Shown here in pieces: positions 1-5,090 of a stretch of DNA of 5,090 nt. The DNA is from Planctomycetota bacterium (GTDB lineage Bacteria; Planctomycetota; Planctomycetia; Pirellulales; Thermoguttaceae). The stretch lies in the NCBI GenBank assembly GCA_023397045.1, contig JAEWUR010000164.1, forward strand, positions 1 to 5,090, given 5' to 3'. Every line of letters begins with the position of its first letter. Within the stretch, counting starts at the first letter, position 1. The notes beneath the pieces are model-generated. The model did no database searches. It was not told the DNA's origin and saw only the letters and a list, made by a program, of their open reading frames with translations. The position numbers and the translations under genes were made by a program.

Positions 1-83
1 TTGAGGACTTTAATCTCAATGAGATTGCCTGTCATGAATCGTTAGGTGGTTTGTTGAAGCACTACGAGCGACGTGCGGCGTAG
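1..83 (+). CDS. C-terminal end of a transposase-like gene (5' part outside window)
   Basis: The frame beginning at base 3 is open from the left edge to a TAG at 81-83 and gives 26 residues starting EDFNLNEIACHESLGG and ending LLKHYERRAA. No complete ORF can be seen, but the conserved-looking tail (LGGLLKHYERRAA directly before the stop) resembles, from memory, the extreme C-terminus of DDE/integrase-core transposases that are abundant in planctomycete genomes. No catalytic residues fall inside the window, so family and activity cannot be judged. It reads convergently toward the acyltransferase gene, whose stop lies 138 bp away. If it is a transposase, one end of an insertion sequence should lie within that gap, but no terminal inverted repeat can be recognised without the other end. 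The alternative is an unrelated protein tail or a chance open frame; 26 codons is little evidence. Confidence 0.4.
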   Translation, partial: EDFNLNEIACHESLGGLLKHYERRAA

Positions 84-175
84 GGCTGGATGCAAGTGTG
101 TTTTTGTTTTCTGTCTCGCGCTATGCGATGACAACAATGGTTGATGGGGTTCCTTCCTCGTCTCAGTCTTCGTAC

Positions 176-192
176 CCGCCATCGGAAGGCGG
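176..192. terminator. Small GC-rich hairpin between convergent genes, possible terminator
   Basis: CCGCC (176-180) and GGCGG (188-192) form a perfect 5-bp GC stem with a 7-nt loop. It lies 29 bp beyond the stop of the minus-strand acyltransferase and about 90 bp beyond the stop of the plus-strand transposase-like frame, a sensible place for a shared terminator. There is no T-run directly after it on either strand (a loosely T-rich stretch follows on the plus strand at 205-216), so it is not a textbook intrinsic terminator. It could equally be incidental. Confidence 0.2.
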
Positions 193-221
193 CAAGCAAC
201 CTCATTGTTTCTTTCTCAAAC

Positions 222-977
222 CTATTCAGGGTTATTGTTTTGGGATGTCGTCATTTTGGGATAGGCGGATTCGGTACAAGGCCAGACATTTGAGCTCAAG
301 TCGATTGTCAATGGGTGCCAGAGGTCGCAGGGTTGGCGAGTGAAGGAACGGTTGTTGGGCATGTCGAGTTTTGCCGGAAGTGGTTTGATACGGCCGGGCA
401 CGCCGACCACGAGGCTCCGCGGCGGCACGTCCTTGGTGACTACCGTGCCGGCTGCTACGAAGCTGCGCTCGCCGATCGTAACGCCGGGCATGATCGTGCA
501 TCCCCCGCCAATGACAACATCGTCTTCAATCGTCGCGCCCTTGGGCGTTGTCATGACTTCGACTCTTCCAGGCAGTCGGTCATTCAAAAACGTTACGCCC
601 GGCCCAACAAACACATTGCTGCCGACCGCGGTGCGCGACGGAATATAGACATGCGACATGATGCGCACGCCATCGCCGAACCGAATAAGACCCTCAAGCG
701 TCGAGTGGTTCGAGACGGTACAATAATCGCCCATTTCAACCTGAGCACGGATGATCGTGTAGTGGCCCGATTGAAAAAAGTCTCCGATGGCGACGTCGCC
801 ATAGATGAGCGTGCCTTTGCGGAGAATCCCGTGTGCTCCGACGCGCGTCGGGCCGCAATCGGGATGATAGCGAAATCCGACCATGACATCAGGCTCTACG
901 AGCGTACCCTCGCCGATCACAGCATTGTCGAAACGTGACAAGTCCGTCGTCGCTTCGACTCGTTTGTCATTCTTCAT
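222..977 (-). CDS. Left-handed beta-helix (hexapeptide-repeat) acyltransferase
   Basis: A 251-residue protein of the LbH acyltransferase superfamily, which moves an acetyl or other acyl group from a CoA donor to a sugar hydroxyl or amino group. Imperfect [LIV]-G-x(4) repeats run from about residue 20 to 192 (IGEGTLVEPDVMVG, YGDVAIGD, VEMGDYCTV, IRFGDGVRIMSHVYIP, TAVGSNVFVGPGVTF, ATIEDDVVIGGGCTIMPGVTIG). His72 (SGHYTIIR) and His91 are candidate catalytic or acceptor-site residues. FVGPGVTFLNDRLPG (123-137) resembles the conserved ND..P loop of sugar N/O-acetyltransferases of the FdtC/WxcM-N type. The helix closes with the family signature GTVVTKDVPPRSLVVGVPGRI (177-197). Start: an in-frame ATG exists upstream at 1028, but 977 is preferred because GGAGGA (994-989) stands 11 nt ahead of it and the repeats begin soon after. 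It overlaps the upstream hydrolase gene by 11 bp. The last 50 or so residues after PGRI look unlike the family. Substrate unknown; a soluble cytoplasmic trimer is expected. Confidence 0.85.
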   Translation of the reverse strand: MKNDKRVEATTDLSRFDNAVIGEGTLVEPDVMVGFRYHPDCGPTRVGAHGILRKGTLIYGDVAIGDFFQSGHYTIIRAQVEMGDYCTVSNHSTLEGLIRFGDGVRIMSHVYIPSRTAVGSNVFVGPGVTFLNDRLPGRVEVMTTPKGATIEDDVVIGGGCTIMPGVTIGERSFVAAGTVVTKDVPPRSLVVGVPGRIKPLPAKLDMPNNRSFTRQPCDLWHPLTIDLSSNVWPCTESAYPKMTTSQNNNPE

Positions 978-2451
978 ATGCGCGGTTGTCCTCCAATTTC
1001 GTTTTCGTCGCTTCACGAAGCATTTCATGAGCCGCCTTGGCTAACAGATCGCCGGCGGGATCTTGATACGGCAACATGCTTGTCGTGTAGCGATAAAAGG
1101 AACTCACATAGTCGAGATCGCCGTTGTTTGGGCCGTCCGGGATGTATCCGACGCTCTGGTCATTCATGTAGCCGCAAGGAATGACCAGCGGCATTTCCGC
1201 GTTGCGCTTAATCTGGCGTCCGATTCCCAGGAACGGCTCGCACGGCAGGCCAACGATGGCAACGTCACCAATTCGAATGACCGCCACGTCGAGATCGAGG
1301 TACCGCGGCGCGGATGCAACGCAATCGTTTCCATGGAACTCCAGCGACCATTGAGCCCAGCGTCGGCACGGCCCGATCAGCGCAGCCCGGTATTGGGGAC
1401 TCATAGCGATGGCCGCGTTCAGACCGACGCATGTCAATGCAGTCTCGTCACCGCCGGCACAGCGTCTGGTAAAGTCGTCCATTTCGGCAATCTGCCGCCG
1501 GAGGCTATCGGACGAAGGCAACCCCTGAAACGGCAACCGTACGCGACGCCACAGGATCGCCAAATTGTCCGAGACAGACGGTCGCAGTTCCATGGCGGTT
1601 TGCGTATAGGTCTCACCGAGGTAATGCCCATAGCGAACCATGTCCTGCAACTTTTCTTCGGCGGGTTTCAGATAGAGAAGTCCCTTGGAATTCGAGTCGC
1701 CGGCGCACCCCTGCAGAAAGCCGACCGGAACGCCGCCGAATGCTTCCGAAAGATCGTCGCACGCAACTTGCGGGAAGTCGCCGTGAACGACGGGATTCTC
1801 CGGATGATAATCTGTTGCCGGATGTCCAGTGAATTGGACGAGAAAACAGATTGGTGTGCCGTCCAAGCCGATGAACCCAACGACCGGAGCGTCGTCGTCG
1901 ATATCACCGCAGAAGTCTTCGCCGAGACGGCGCCGATCCTCCTCCCGCATGAAGTATGTCGAGCCGTCCGCTCGCCTGCCCTTTCGATTGTACGTGATTC
2001 GACGTTCGTGGCCGACGGCCCAGGCAATTTGCACGGGCACGCAATGATCCTTGATCTTTTCCGCCGCCCTCAGCAGCGATTGCAGCAACTCGCCTCCCGC
2101 CGTGGTCAAATTATCCTCGGAAACTTCAGCCGCGGGATCGGGGATGCCGTAGCAAATCGGTTCCTTCGTGAGTGTTACATCGTTGTGGTTGTGCGACGAG
2201 AAAACAACAACCCGGTCTGGCGATAGGTCAAGTGCGTGTGCAACGCGGCGGCGAATGAGATTGCTGACGGCGCCCTGCTCAATCATGAAATGGGTAGTGA
2301 TAAGGCACGACGACGTTTGATCGCCGTGGATCAGGAAGATCGTGGTCTTGATTGGCCCGAAAACTGCCGTCGCCTTCGCGCGCAGGAGGCTCTGCCCTTC
2401 ATCTCCGGGTCGCGGCATGACCGCGAATGTTTCAGCGGCGACCTTCAGCAT
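967..2451 (-). CDS. Neutral/alkaline ceramidase-like hydrolase (catalytic domain only)
   Basis: A 494-residue protein with the neutral/alkaline ceramidase N-terminal fold; characterised members hydrolyse the N-acyl bond of ceramide with a single Zn. Visible landmarks in order: a short degenerate N-terminus leading into LLRAKATAVF (22-31); SSHNHND with His87/His89; FTGHPATDYHPENP with His210; HGDFPQVACDDL (223-234); FLQGCAGDSNSKG (245-257); IGDVAIVGLPCEPFLGIG with Glu405; and GYIPDG followed by SFYRYTT with Tyr453/Tyr455. These correspond to the family's two His, Glu and Tyr zinc ligands. The aligned nucleophile position (GDxS in bacterial ceramidases) reads GDSN here, so the canonical Ser appears replaced by Asn254, with Ser253/Ser255 adjacent. 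There is no signal peptide and no C-terminal Ig-like domain, so it is shorter than true ceramidases (roughly 650-700 residues) and probably cytoplasmic. The start at 2451 has AGGA 7 nt upstream. Its stop overlaps the acyltransferase start (ATGAAGAATGA). True substrate uncertain: ceramide or another N-acyl or ester conjugate. Confidence 0.85.
   Translation of the reverse strand: MLKVAAETFAVMPRPGDEGQSLLRAKATAVFGPIKTTIFLIHGDQTSSCLITTHFMIEQGAVSNLIRRRVAHALDLSPDRVVVFSSHNHNDVTLTKEPICYGIPDPAAEVSEDNLTTAGGELLQSLLRAAEKIKDHCVPVQIAWAVGHERRITYNRKGRRADGSTYFMREEDRRRLGEDFCGDIDDDAPVVGFIGLDGTPICFLVQFTGHPATDYHPENPVVHGDFPQVACDDLSEAFGGVPVGFLQGCAGDSNSKGLLYLKPAEEKLQDMVRYGHYLGETYTQTAMELRPSVSDNLAILWRRVRLPFQGLPSSDSLRRQIAEMDDFTRRCAGGDETALTCVGLNAAIAMSPQYRAALIGPCRRWAQWSLEFHGNDCVASAPRYLDLDVAVIRIGDVAIVGLPCEPFLGIGRQIKRNAEMPLVIPCGYMNDQSVGYIPDGPNNGDLDYVSSFYRYTTSMLPYQDPAGDLLAKAAHEMLREATKTKLEDNRAYEE
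989..994 (-). promoter_or_regulatory. Shine-Dalgarno site fixing the acyltransferase start
   Basis: On the minus strand GGAGGA lies 11 nt before the ATG at 977, inside the last codons of the hydrolase gene. It is the strongest ribosome-binding match near either candidate start and is the reason for preferring 977 over the in-frame ATG at 1028. Together with the stop/start overlap it implies translational coupling. Confidence 0.7.
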
Positions 2452-2458
2452 TGCTTAT

Positions 2459-2462
2459 TCCT
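2459..2462 (-). promoter_or_regulatory. Ribosome-binding site of the ceramidase-like gene
   Basis: On the minus strand CAGGAA contains AGGA seven nt upstream of the ATG at 2451. The next downstream in-frame ATG (residue 12) would remove the first strand of the domain, so 2451 is preferred. Confidence 0.5.
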
Positions 2463-2573
2463 GCACAGTTGGACAACATGGTTGGTCTGCTTCTGTGATG
2501 CATGTGTCAGAAGGCTGGGATATTCCAAAACTGCCAGAAATTGACTGGGCAACAGATTCTCGTTTACTGTTGC

Positions 2574-2588
2574 GATCCGCGATGGATC
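2574..2588. repeat. Short inverted repeat GATCC-N5-GGATC
   Basis: A perfect 5-bp inverted repeat with a 5-nt spacer (GATCCGCGATGGATC on the plus strand), about 125 bp upstream of the ceramidase-like start. It could be a small operator half-site pair or a hairpin, but the length is within chance expectation. Confidence 0.25.
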
Positions 2589-2597
2589 ATAGGCCCC

Positions 2598-2613
2598 AAA
2601 AAGGGCTTCCCTT
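2598..2613 (-). terminator. Weak intrinsic-terminator-like hairpin after the cupin gene
   Basis: Read on the minus strand, AAGGG (2613-2609), loop AAG and CCCTT (2605-2601) form a 5-bp stem whose 3' arm runs into further Ts (five in a row, 2602-2598). The A-stem-T shape resembles an intrinsic terminator, and the position, about 130 nt past the cupin stop and 150 nt before the next start, would separate the two transcription units. The stem is short, with only three G:C pairs. Confidence 0.25.
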
Positions 2614-2740
2614 GACAGCGAGCCACACCATCGCGTCGAGGCAGAACCTCCTTGGTGATCACTGTCGCCAGTTTTAGTGGAATCGTTGTGTTCGCGTCGG
2701 TGGATGTCTTGCATGATTACAGATTTCCACGCCTCGTGTC

Positions 2741-3298
2741 TCATTCGGCAGTTGGTTTCGCCGGCCGTTTTCTTTGGTTGCCACCGAGCGGGATGTCGCG
2801 ATTCTCGAAATAGTTGTCGTCGACCACGCACGGCATCGACACTTCGAGGAGCAGTGCCGGGCCATCGCCGGTGAAGCTGTGTTTCCGTCCCGGCGGCACG
2901 GCAAGGCAATCGCCCTCGCGCAGAATCCTTGCCGACCCGCCAATGGTCATTTTGACCTTGCCGCGAACGATGAAAAACGTCTCGTGCTTCTGCTTGTGGC
3001 GGTGCAAAGGGCAGGTCTGTCCGTCAAAGACGAACAAAAACTTGCCGCAATAGCCGGCGGCGGTCTCGTTGGCCAACCAGAACTCGATCAGGCCGGTGCG
3101 GTCGAAATCGTTCAGGCCGAAATCCGATACCAAGGGCTCGTTGGAGGGCATCACGAGCCGCCACTTCTTCACTTGCGCGCGAAAGCGTTGCAGGGCTTTT
3201 TCGCGAGCCGGCCCGGCAAGGGCGATGCTCGCCGTCTTCCGACGTTCGTCCATCCCACGGTTTTTTGTTAGTGTCTTCATTGACTGGAACTCTATCAT
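2741..3298 (-). CDS. D-lyxose ketol-isomerase-like cupin protein (YdaE type)
   Basis: A 185-residue single-domain cupin. D-lyxose isomerases interconvert D-lyxose and D-xylulose (and mannose/fructose) with a bound divalent metal. The stretch YCGKFLFVFDGQTCPLHRH (83-101), then KQKHETF and GKV, closely resembles Bacillus subtilis YdaE as I recall it (YC.K.L....GQTCP.HRH ... K.ETF ... GKV). It gives the lyxose-isomerase pattern HxHxxKxE with His99, His101, Lys104 and Glu106. The fourth metal ligand is His140 in VPPGRKHSF (134-142), again matching the PP..KH.F of YdaE. SDFGLNDFDRTGL (58-70) matches the upstream DFG..DF...GL segment. The length is near YdaE and shorter than the enterobacterial enzyme. 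The start at 3298 has AAAGG 10 nt upstream; starts at 3280 (residue 7) and 3253 (residue 16) remain possible because the first 20 residues are not conserved-looking. No signal peptide, so cytoplasmic. Physiological sugar not provable; it could act on another ketose/aldose or sugar phosphate. Confidence 0.8.
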   Translation of the reverse strand: MIEFQSMKTLTKNRGMDERRKTASIALAGPAREKALQRFRAQVKKWRLVMPSNEPLVSDFGLNDFDRTGLIEFWLANETAAGYCGKFLFVFDGQTCPLHRHKQKHETFFIVRGKVKMTIGGSARILREGDCLAVPPGRKHSFTGDGPALLLEVSMPCVVDDNYFENRDIPLGGNQRKRPAKPTAE

Positions 3299-3308
3299 TC
3301 GCTATTTA

Positions 3309-3313
3309 CCTTT
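3309..3313 (-). promoter_or_regulatory. Ribosome-binding site supporting the cupin start at 3298
   Basis: AAAGG on the minus strand sits 10 nt ahead of the ATG at 3298. The alternative ATG at 3280 has only a weak GAG at comparable spacing and the one at 3253 a GTGGG placed too close, so the most upstream start is favoured, without certainty. Confidence 0.4.
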
Positions 3314-3383
3314 GCGCGGCCAATGACCTTAGGCCGACCAGCGGAAGACCGGAAAATGCGCCAAATCGGCTGGCAGGAGGTTC

Positions 3384-3389
3384 ATTATC
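3384..3389 (-). promoter_or_regulatory. Candidate -10 element in the gap upstream of the cupin
   Basis: On the minus strand GATAAT matches five of six bases of the sigma-70 -10 consensus. It lies in the 119-bp gap between the large upstream gene and the cupin, and would give a leader of about 80 nt. No good -35 hexamer stands at 16-18 nt, so the call is tentative. The rest of the gap (3299-3417) shows only short imperfect GGCC inverted repeats and no convincing terminator, so cotranscription from the upstream gene is also possible. Confidence 0.2.
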
Positions 3390-3417
3390 CAAGCAAACAT
3401 CAATAATCATGTGATCC

Positions 3418-5090
3418 CTACTCGAAGGTGAGTCGAATCGTCGCGTTGTTTCCGACTGTCGCATTGAGCCAAAGCGTCCGACCGTCCCAGGCGTAACGCG
3501 ATCGATCGAGCGTATCGTCGCCGACCGTCATGTTTTTGAGCGTTTTCGGAGCGTCGGCCAGTTCGAAGACCGGATTCACGCACGGAACCGTGGATTTGAC
3601 GGTGATGGCAACGTTGTTTTGCTCGACCGTCAGCCGATACGCCCGGCGATCCGCGGCATAGGGCTCGGAATCCTGCCGAGCGCCCTGAAGTTCCAAGCTA
3701 GCTGGCTGCGCATAACTGCGCGCCCAATCCAACAACGCTTGGTCGTCAGCGTCGCTCGTGCCGATAAGCCAGCAAAACGTCTCGACTATCATCGGTTTGG
3801 TTTGTCCCAGTCCGTCTTTCGTCTCGACCGTCTCGCTGCGGATCGGTTTCGGCTTCTGCTCGCCGAACGTCAGCATGCAATTGGTGCCGGGGTTGATCGC
3901 GATTCGCTCGCTGATCTCCCAAGGCGTCATCAATCCCCGAGCCAACGGCCAGATCGATGCCCAATACATCCGCGTGACCTCGATCCCTTGATCGACGAAT
4001 GGCGGGTACACAATCGGCATGGCGGTCAGCGTCGGACTGAAACTGATCGCCGCCAACGGATCCTCTTTGTTCATTCGGATACGATAGACGGCGGGAATGT
4101 TGCTTACCTTTTGCCATTGGCCTTGTGTCTCCGGATGCGGGAATACCAGCGGCGATTTCTCTCCGTTGATCGCCAGGATGTCTCCCTGGTTCACCGGCAA
4201 CACGTCCATCGGATAGGCCCCTTGCGGCGTGATCGCGATGAACTCGGCCAATTCATAGACAGCCTCGGGAATGTGCGTCAACGTGACCGCGCGGGTGCCG
4301 AAACCGTCGGGATAAAAATAGAAATCTTCGGTGCAAAGGTCGCCGTTCGCCTTGTAGTTGAAGTCGCACGATTGGTACGTCCAGCGGACATGCACCCGGG
4401 CGGCGGTCGACTCGACGATCTCGGCCCGGCTGAATCGCAACTCCTTGTCGGTGATCGGTTCCGGGCAATCGACGAAACCCTCGTTCGGCCGAAGCCGCTC
4501 GGCCCATTCGTACGTCAAACCGGTATTGTAACGGCTCACCCAAAACGGGATGTAACTGGCCCCGCGCCAGAACAAAAACCGCCCGCCGTTCGGCAGAAAC
4601 ACCACAACGTCCCGGAACTCCGGCTTCCAAAGCTCGTCGTAGTTCAGCCACGAGCATTTGCCGTCGGCGAAGGACGCGATCGGCGCGTCGTAGCGAAGTT
4701 TCGTATAAACCGCGCCGAACCTAGGATGTTCCGGCCGCTTCGGCACGATCATGGTCGGGATCGTTTTTGTCCAGAGCGTTTTCCCGTCGGCGTCGTCGAT
4801 GCGCACGTGCAGCACGTCGCGCTCAAGTGACGAAGAACACGGCCCGAGCGTTACGGTTGTTTGCGATTTCTTGCCTTTTCCCAGCGAAACGTCAGCAAGC
4901 GTCTTCTCGTCGGGCTGCGACTCGTACCATACCGCGACTCGACCGGCCTGCGTTGCGTTGTGGCGATTGACGGCCGCGATATCGACGATCGCTTTTTGGC
5001 CGCCGGCCAACAGCAGCCAATCGGCGGGAACTAGCACCGTGCCGAGATCGATCGGATTGACGGTTTCCTCCGCCTTGGCGACGGCATCGG
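3418..5090 (-). CDS. Large protein of unknown function, N-terminus outside window
   Basis: The frame ends in TAG at 3420-3418 and is open to the right edge. A GTG at 5037 is possible as a start, but the reading continues upstream in good coding sequence (AEETVNPIDLGTVLVPADW), so the true start lies outside. Numbering from 5037, 539 residues are seen. The first 100 look like a beta-sandwich (LVPADWLLLAGGQKAIVDIAA, then alternating strands). A conserved-looking aromatic core follows: GGRFLFWRGASYIPFWVSRY (151-170), CPEPITDKELRFSRAEIVES (191-210), ARVHVRWTY (213-221) and EDFYFYPDGFGTRAVTL (237-253). The middle contains YPPFVDQGIEVTRMYWASIWPL (344-365), and the end is again strand-rich. Eight cysteines and the beta-rich character suggest an exported protein, but no signal peptide can be checked. 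From memory the FWRG.SYIP.WV and EP..DK..R.S..... blocks recur in large secreted proteins of Planctomycetes that sit near glycan-degradation genes. I cannot name the family; a mutarotase-like or polysaccharide-lyase-like fold is only a guess. Confidence 0.85.
   Translation of the reverse strand, partial: DAVAKAEETVNPIDLGTVLVPADWLLLAGGQKAIVDIAAVNRHNATQAGRVAVWYESQPDEKTLADVSLGKGKKSQTTVTLGPCSSSLERDVLHVRIDDADGKTLWTKTIPTMIVPKRPEHPRFGAVYTKLRYDAPIASFADGKCSWLNYDELWKPEFRDVVVFLPNGGRFLFWRGASYIPFWVSRYNTGLTYEWAERLRPNEGFVDCPEPITDKELRFSRAEIVESTAARVHVRWTYQSCDFNYKANGDLCTEDFYFYPDGFGTRAVTLTHIPEAVYELAEFIAITPQGAYPMDVLPVNQGDILAINGEKSPLVFPHPETQGQWQKVSNIPAVYRIRMNKEDPLAAISFSPTLTAMPIVYPPFVDQGIEVTRMYWASIWPLARGLMTPWEISERIAINPGTNCMLTFGEQKPKPIRSETVETKDGLGQTKPMIVETFCWLIGTSDADDQALLDWARSYAQPASLELQGARQDSEPYAADRRAYRLTVEQNNVAITVKSTVPCVNPVFELADAPKTLKNMTVGDDTLDRSRYAWDGRTLWLNATVGNNATIRLTFE

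Larger units (their letters stand above)
2564..2695 (-). pseudogene. Possible fossil of a hexapeptide acyltransferase C-terminal tail
   Basis: A minus-strand frame ending in TAA at 2566-2564 contains LATVITKEVLPRRDGVA (2671-2621), then GKPFLGPMIHRGSQQ before the stop. The first part resembles the closing signature of LbH acyltransferases. Against GTVVTKDVPPRS of the acyltransferase in this window, seven of twelve residues are identical, with I/V and E/D conservative, and the DNA shares the run TCACCAAGGA. No start codon and no upstream hexapeptide repeats exist in this frame, and an in-frame stop lies just upstream in the cupin 3' end, so it cannot be an active gene. It may be the remnant of a duplicated or deleted acyltransferase; a chance match over so short a stretch is quite possible. 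Confidence 0.2.
2452..2740. other. 289-bp intergenic gap between cupin and ceramidase-like genes
   Basis: No complete gene is supported here. An open minus-strand frame crosses the gap to a stop at 2445, but it begins inside the cupin gene in another frame, and its product matches nothing I know and has no conserved-looking motif. The gap is less GC-rich than the flanking genes. It contains a weak hairpin with a T-run (2598-2613), a GATCC/GGATC inverted repeat (2574-2588), an isolated perfect AAGGAGG on the minus strand (2653-2647) with no ORF at proper spacing, and a short acyltransferase-like frame (2564-2695). I see no convincing sigma-70 promoter: TTGCCC at about 2551 has only a poor -10 at an overlong 19-nt spacing. 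The promoter of the hydrolase/acyltransferase pair should nevertheless lie in this gap if the cupin transcript ends first. Confidence 0.5.

Noticed and set aside
98..343. 81-codon plus-strand open frame
   Set aside because: It overlaps the acyltransferase tail in antisense, has no ribosome-binding site of note, and its product (Ser/Arg-rich) resembles nothing I know.
315..938. 207-codon plus-strand open frame
   Set aside because: Antisense shadow of the acyltransferase; no domain-like features, while the minus strand has clear hexapeptide repeats.
975..1028. Longer acyltransferase start at 1028
   Set aside because: It adds 17 basic residues unlike the family and has no Shine-Dalgarno site, whereas the ATG at 977 has GGAGGA 11 nt upstream.
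1063..2226. 387-codon plus-strand open frame
   Set aside because: It lies wholly antisense to the ceramidase-like gene, whose motifs are unmistakable. The product is rich in Arg/Ala/Asp with no recognisable domain, as expected from the complementary frame of GC-rich coding DNA.
2515..2540. TGGCAG...TTGG pattern suggesting a sigma-54 promoter ahead of the hydrolase
   Set aside because: The essential GC of the -12 element is absent, so it does not fit the consensus.
2621..2653. Perfect AAGGAGG on the minus strand, followed by an ATG 15 nt later
   Set aside because: The spacing is too long for efficient initiation and the ATG opens only a 14-codon frame; probably part of the possible acyltransferase fossil (codons for Lys-Glu) rather than a used RBS.
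2728..2738. CACG-CCT-CGTG hairpin just after the cupin stop
   Set aside because: A 4-bp stem with no following T-run is too weak to call a terminator.
2445..2909. 154-codon minus-strand frame spanning the cupin 3' end and the intergenic gap
   Set aside because: Half of it lies in the wrong frame of the cupin gene, and the rest has no motif or convincing internal start; treated as non-coding.
3619..4830. 403-codon plus-strand open frame
   Set aside because: Antisense to the large unknown gene; Arg-, Asp- and Pro-rich composition without motifs. The minus-strand frame continues over the whole region with conserved-looking blocks.

Overview
The window looks like a stretch of chromosome from an environmental bacterium with fairly GC-rich coding DNA. 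The best guess is the Planctomycetota (Pirellula/Rhodopirellula-like). Three things point there: a stand-alone neutral-ceramidase-fold hydrolase, a large uncharacterised beta-rich protein of a kind I recall from that phylum, and a transposase-like C-terminal tail ending in a GGLLKHYERRAA motif. This is recognition from memory and was not tested by any search.

Layout. All substantial genes lie on the minus strand, so in transcription order they run from right to left. First comes a large protein of unknown function (3418 to the right edge, 5' end outside the window). After 119 bp follows a compact YdaE-type D-lyxose-isomerase-like cupin (2741-3298). A 289 bp gap (2452-2740) holds a weak hairpin, a small inverted repeat and a short frame that may be the fossil tail of a hexapeptide acyltransferase. 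Then come a neutral/alkaline ceramidase-like hydrolase (967-2451) and, overlapping it by 11 bp, a left-handed beta-helix (hexapeptide-repeat) acyltransferase (222-977). At the far left, on the plus strand, the last 26 codons of a transposase-like gene enter the window and end at base 83, convergent with the acyltransferase.

How the genes may work together. The hydrolase and acyltransferase are clearly translationally coupled (ATGAAGAATGA holds both the start and the stop). They form an enzyme pair in which one member belongs to an N-acyl-amide-hydrolysing family and the other to an acyl-transferring family. That would fit acyl exchange or remodelling on an amino-sugar or lipid, but the substrate cannot be read from the sequence. 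The cupin adds a sugar-isomerase-like activity upstream. Taken together the region suggests carbohydrate or acyl-conjugate metabolism at the edge of a mobile-element insertion. No RNA gene, CRISPR array or complete insertion sequence is visible.
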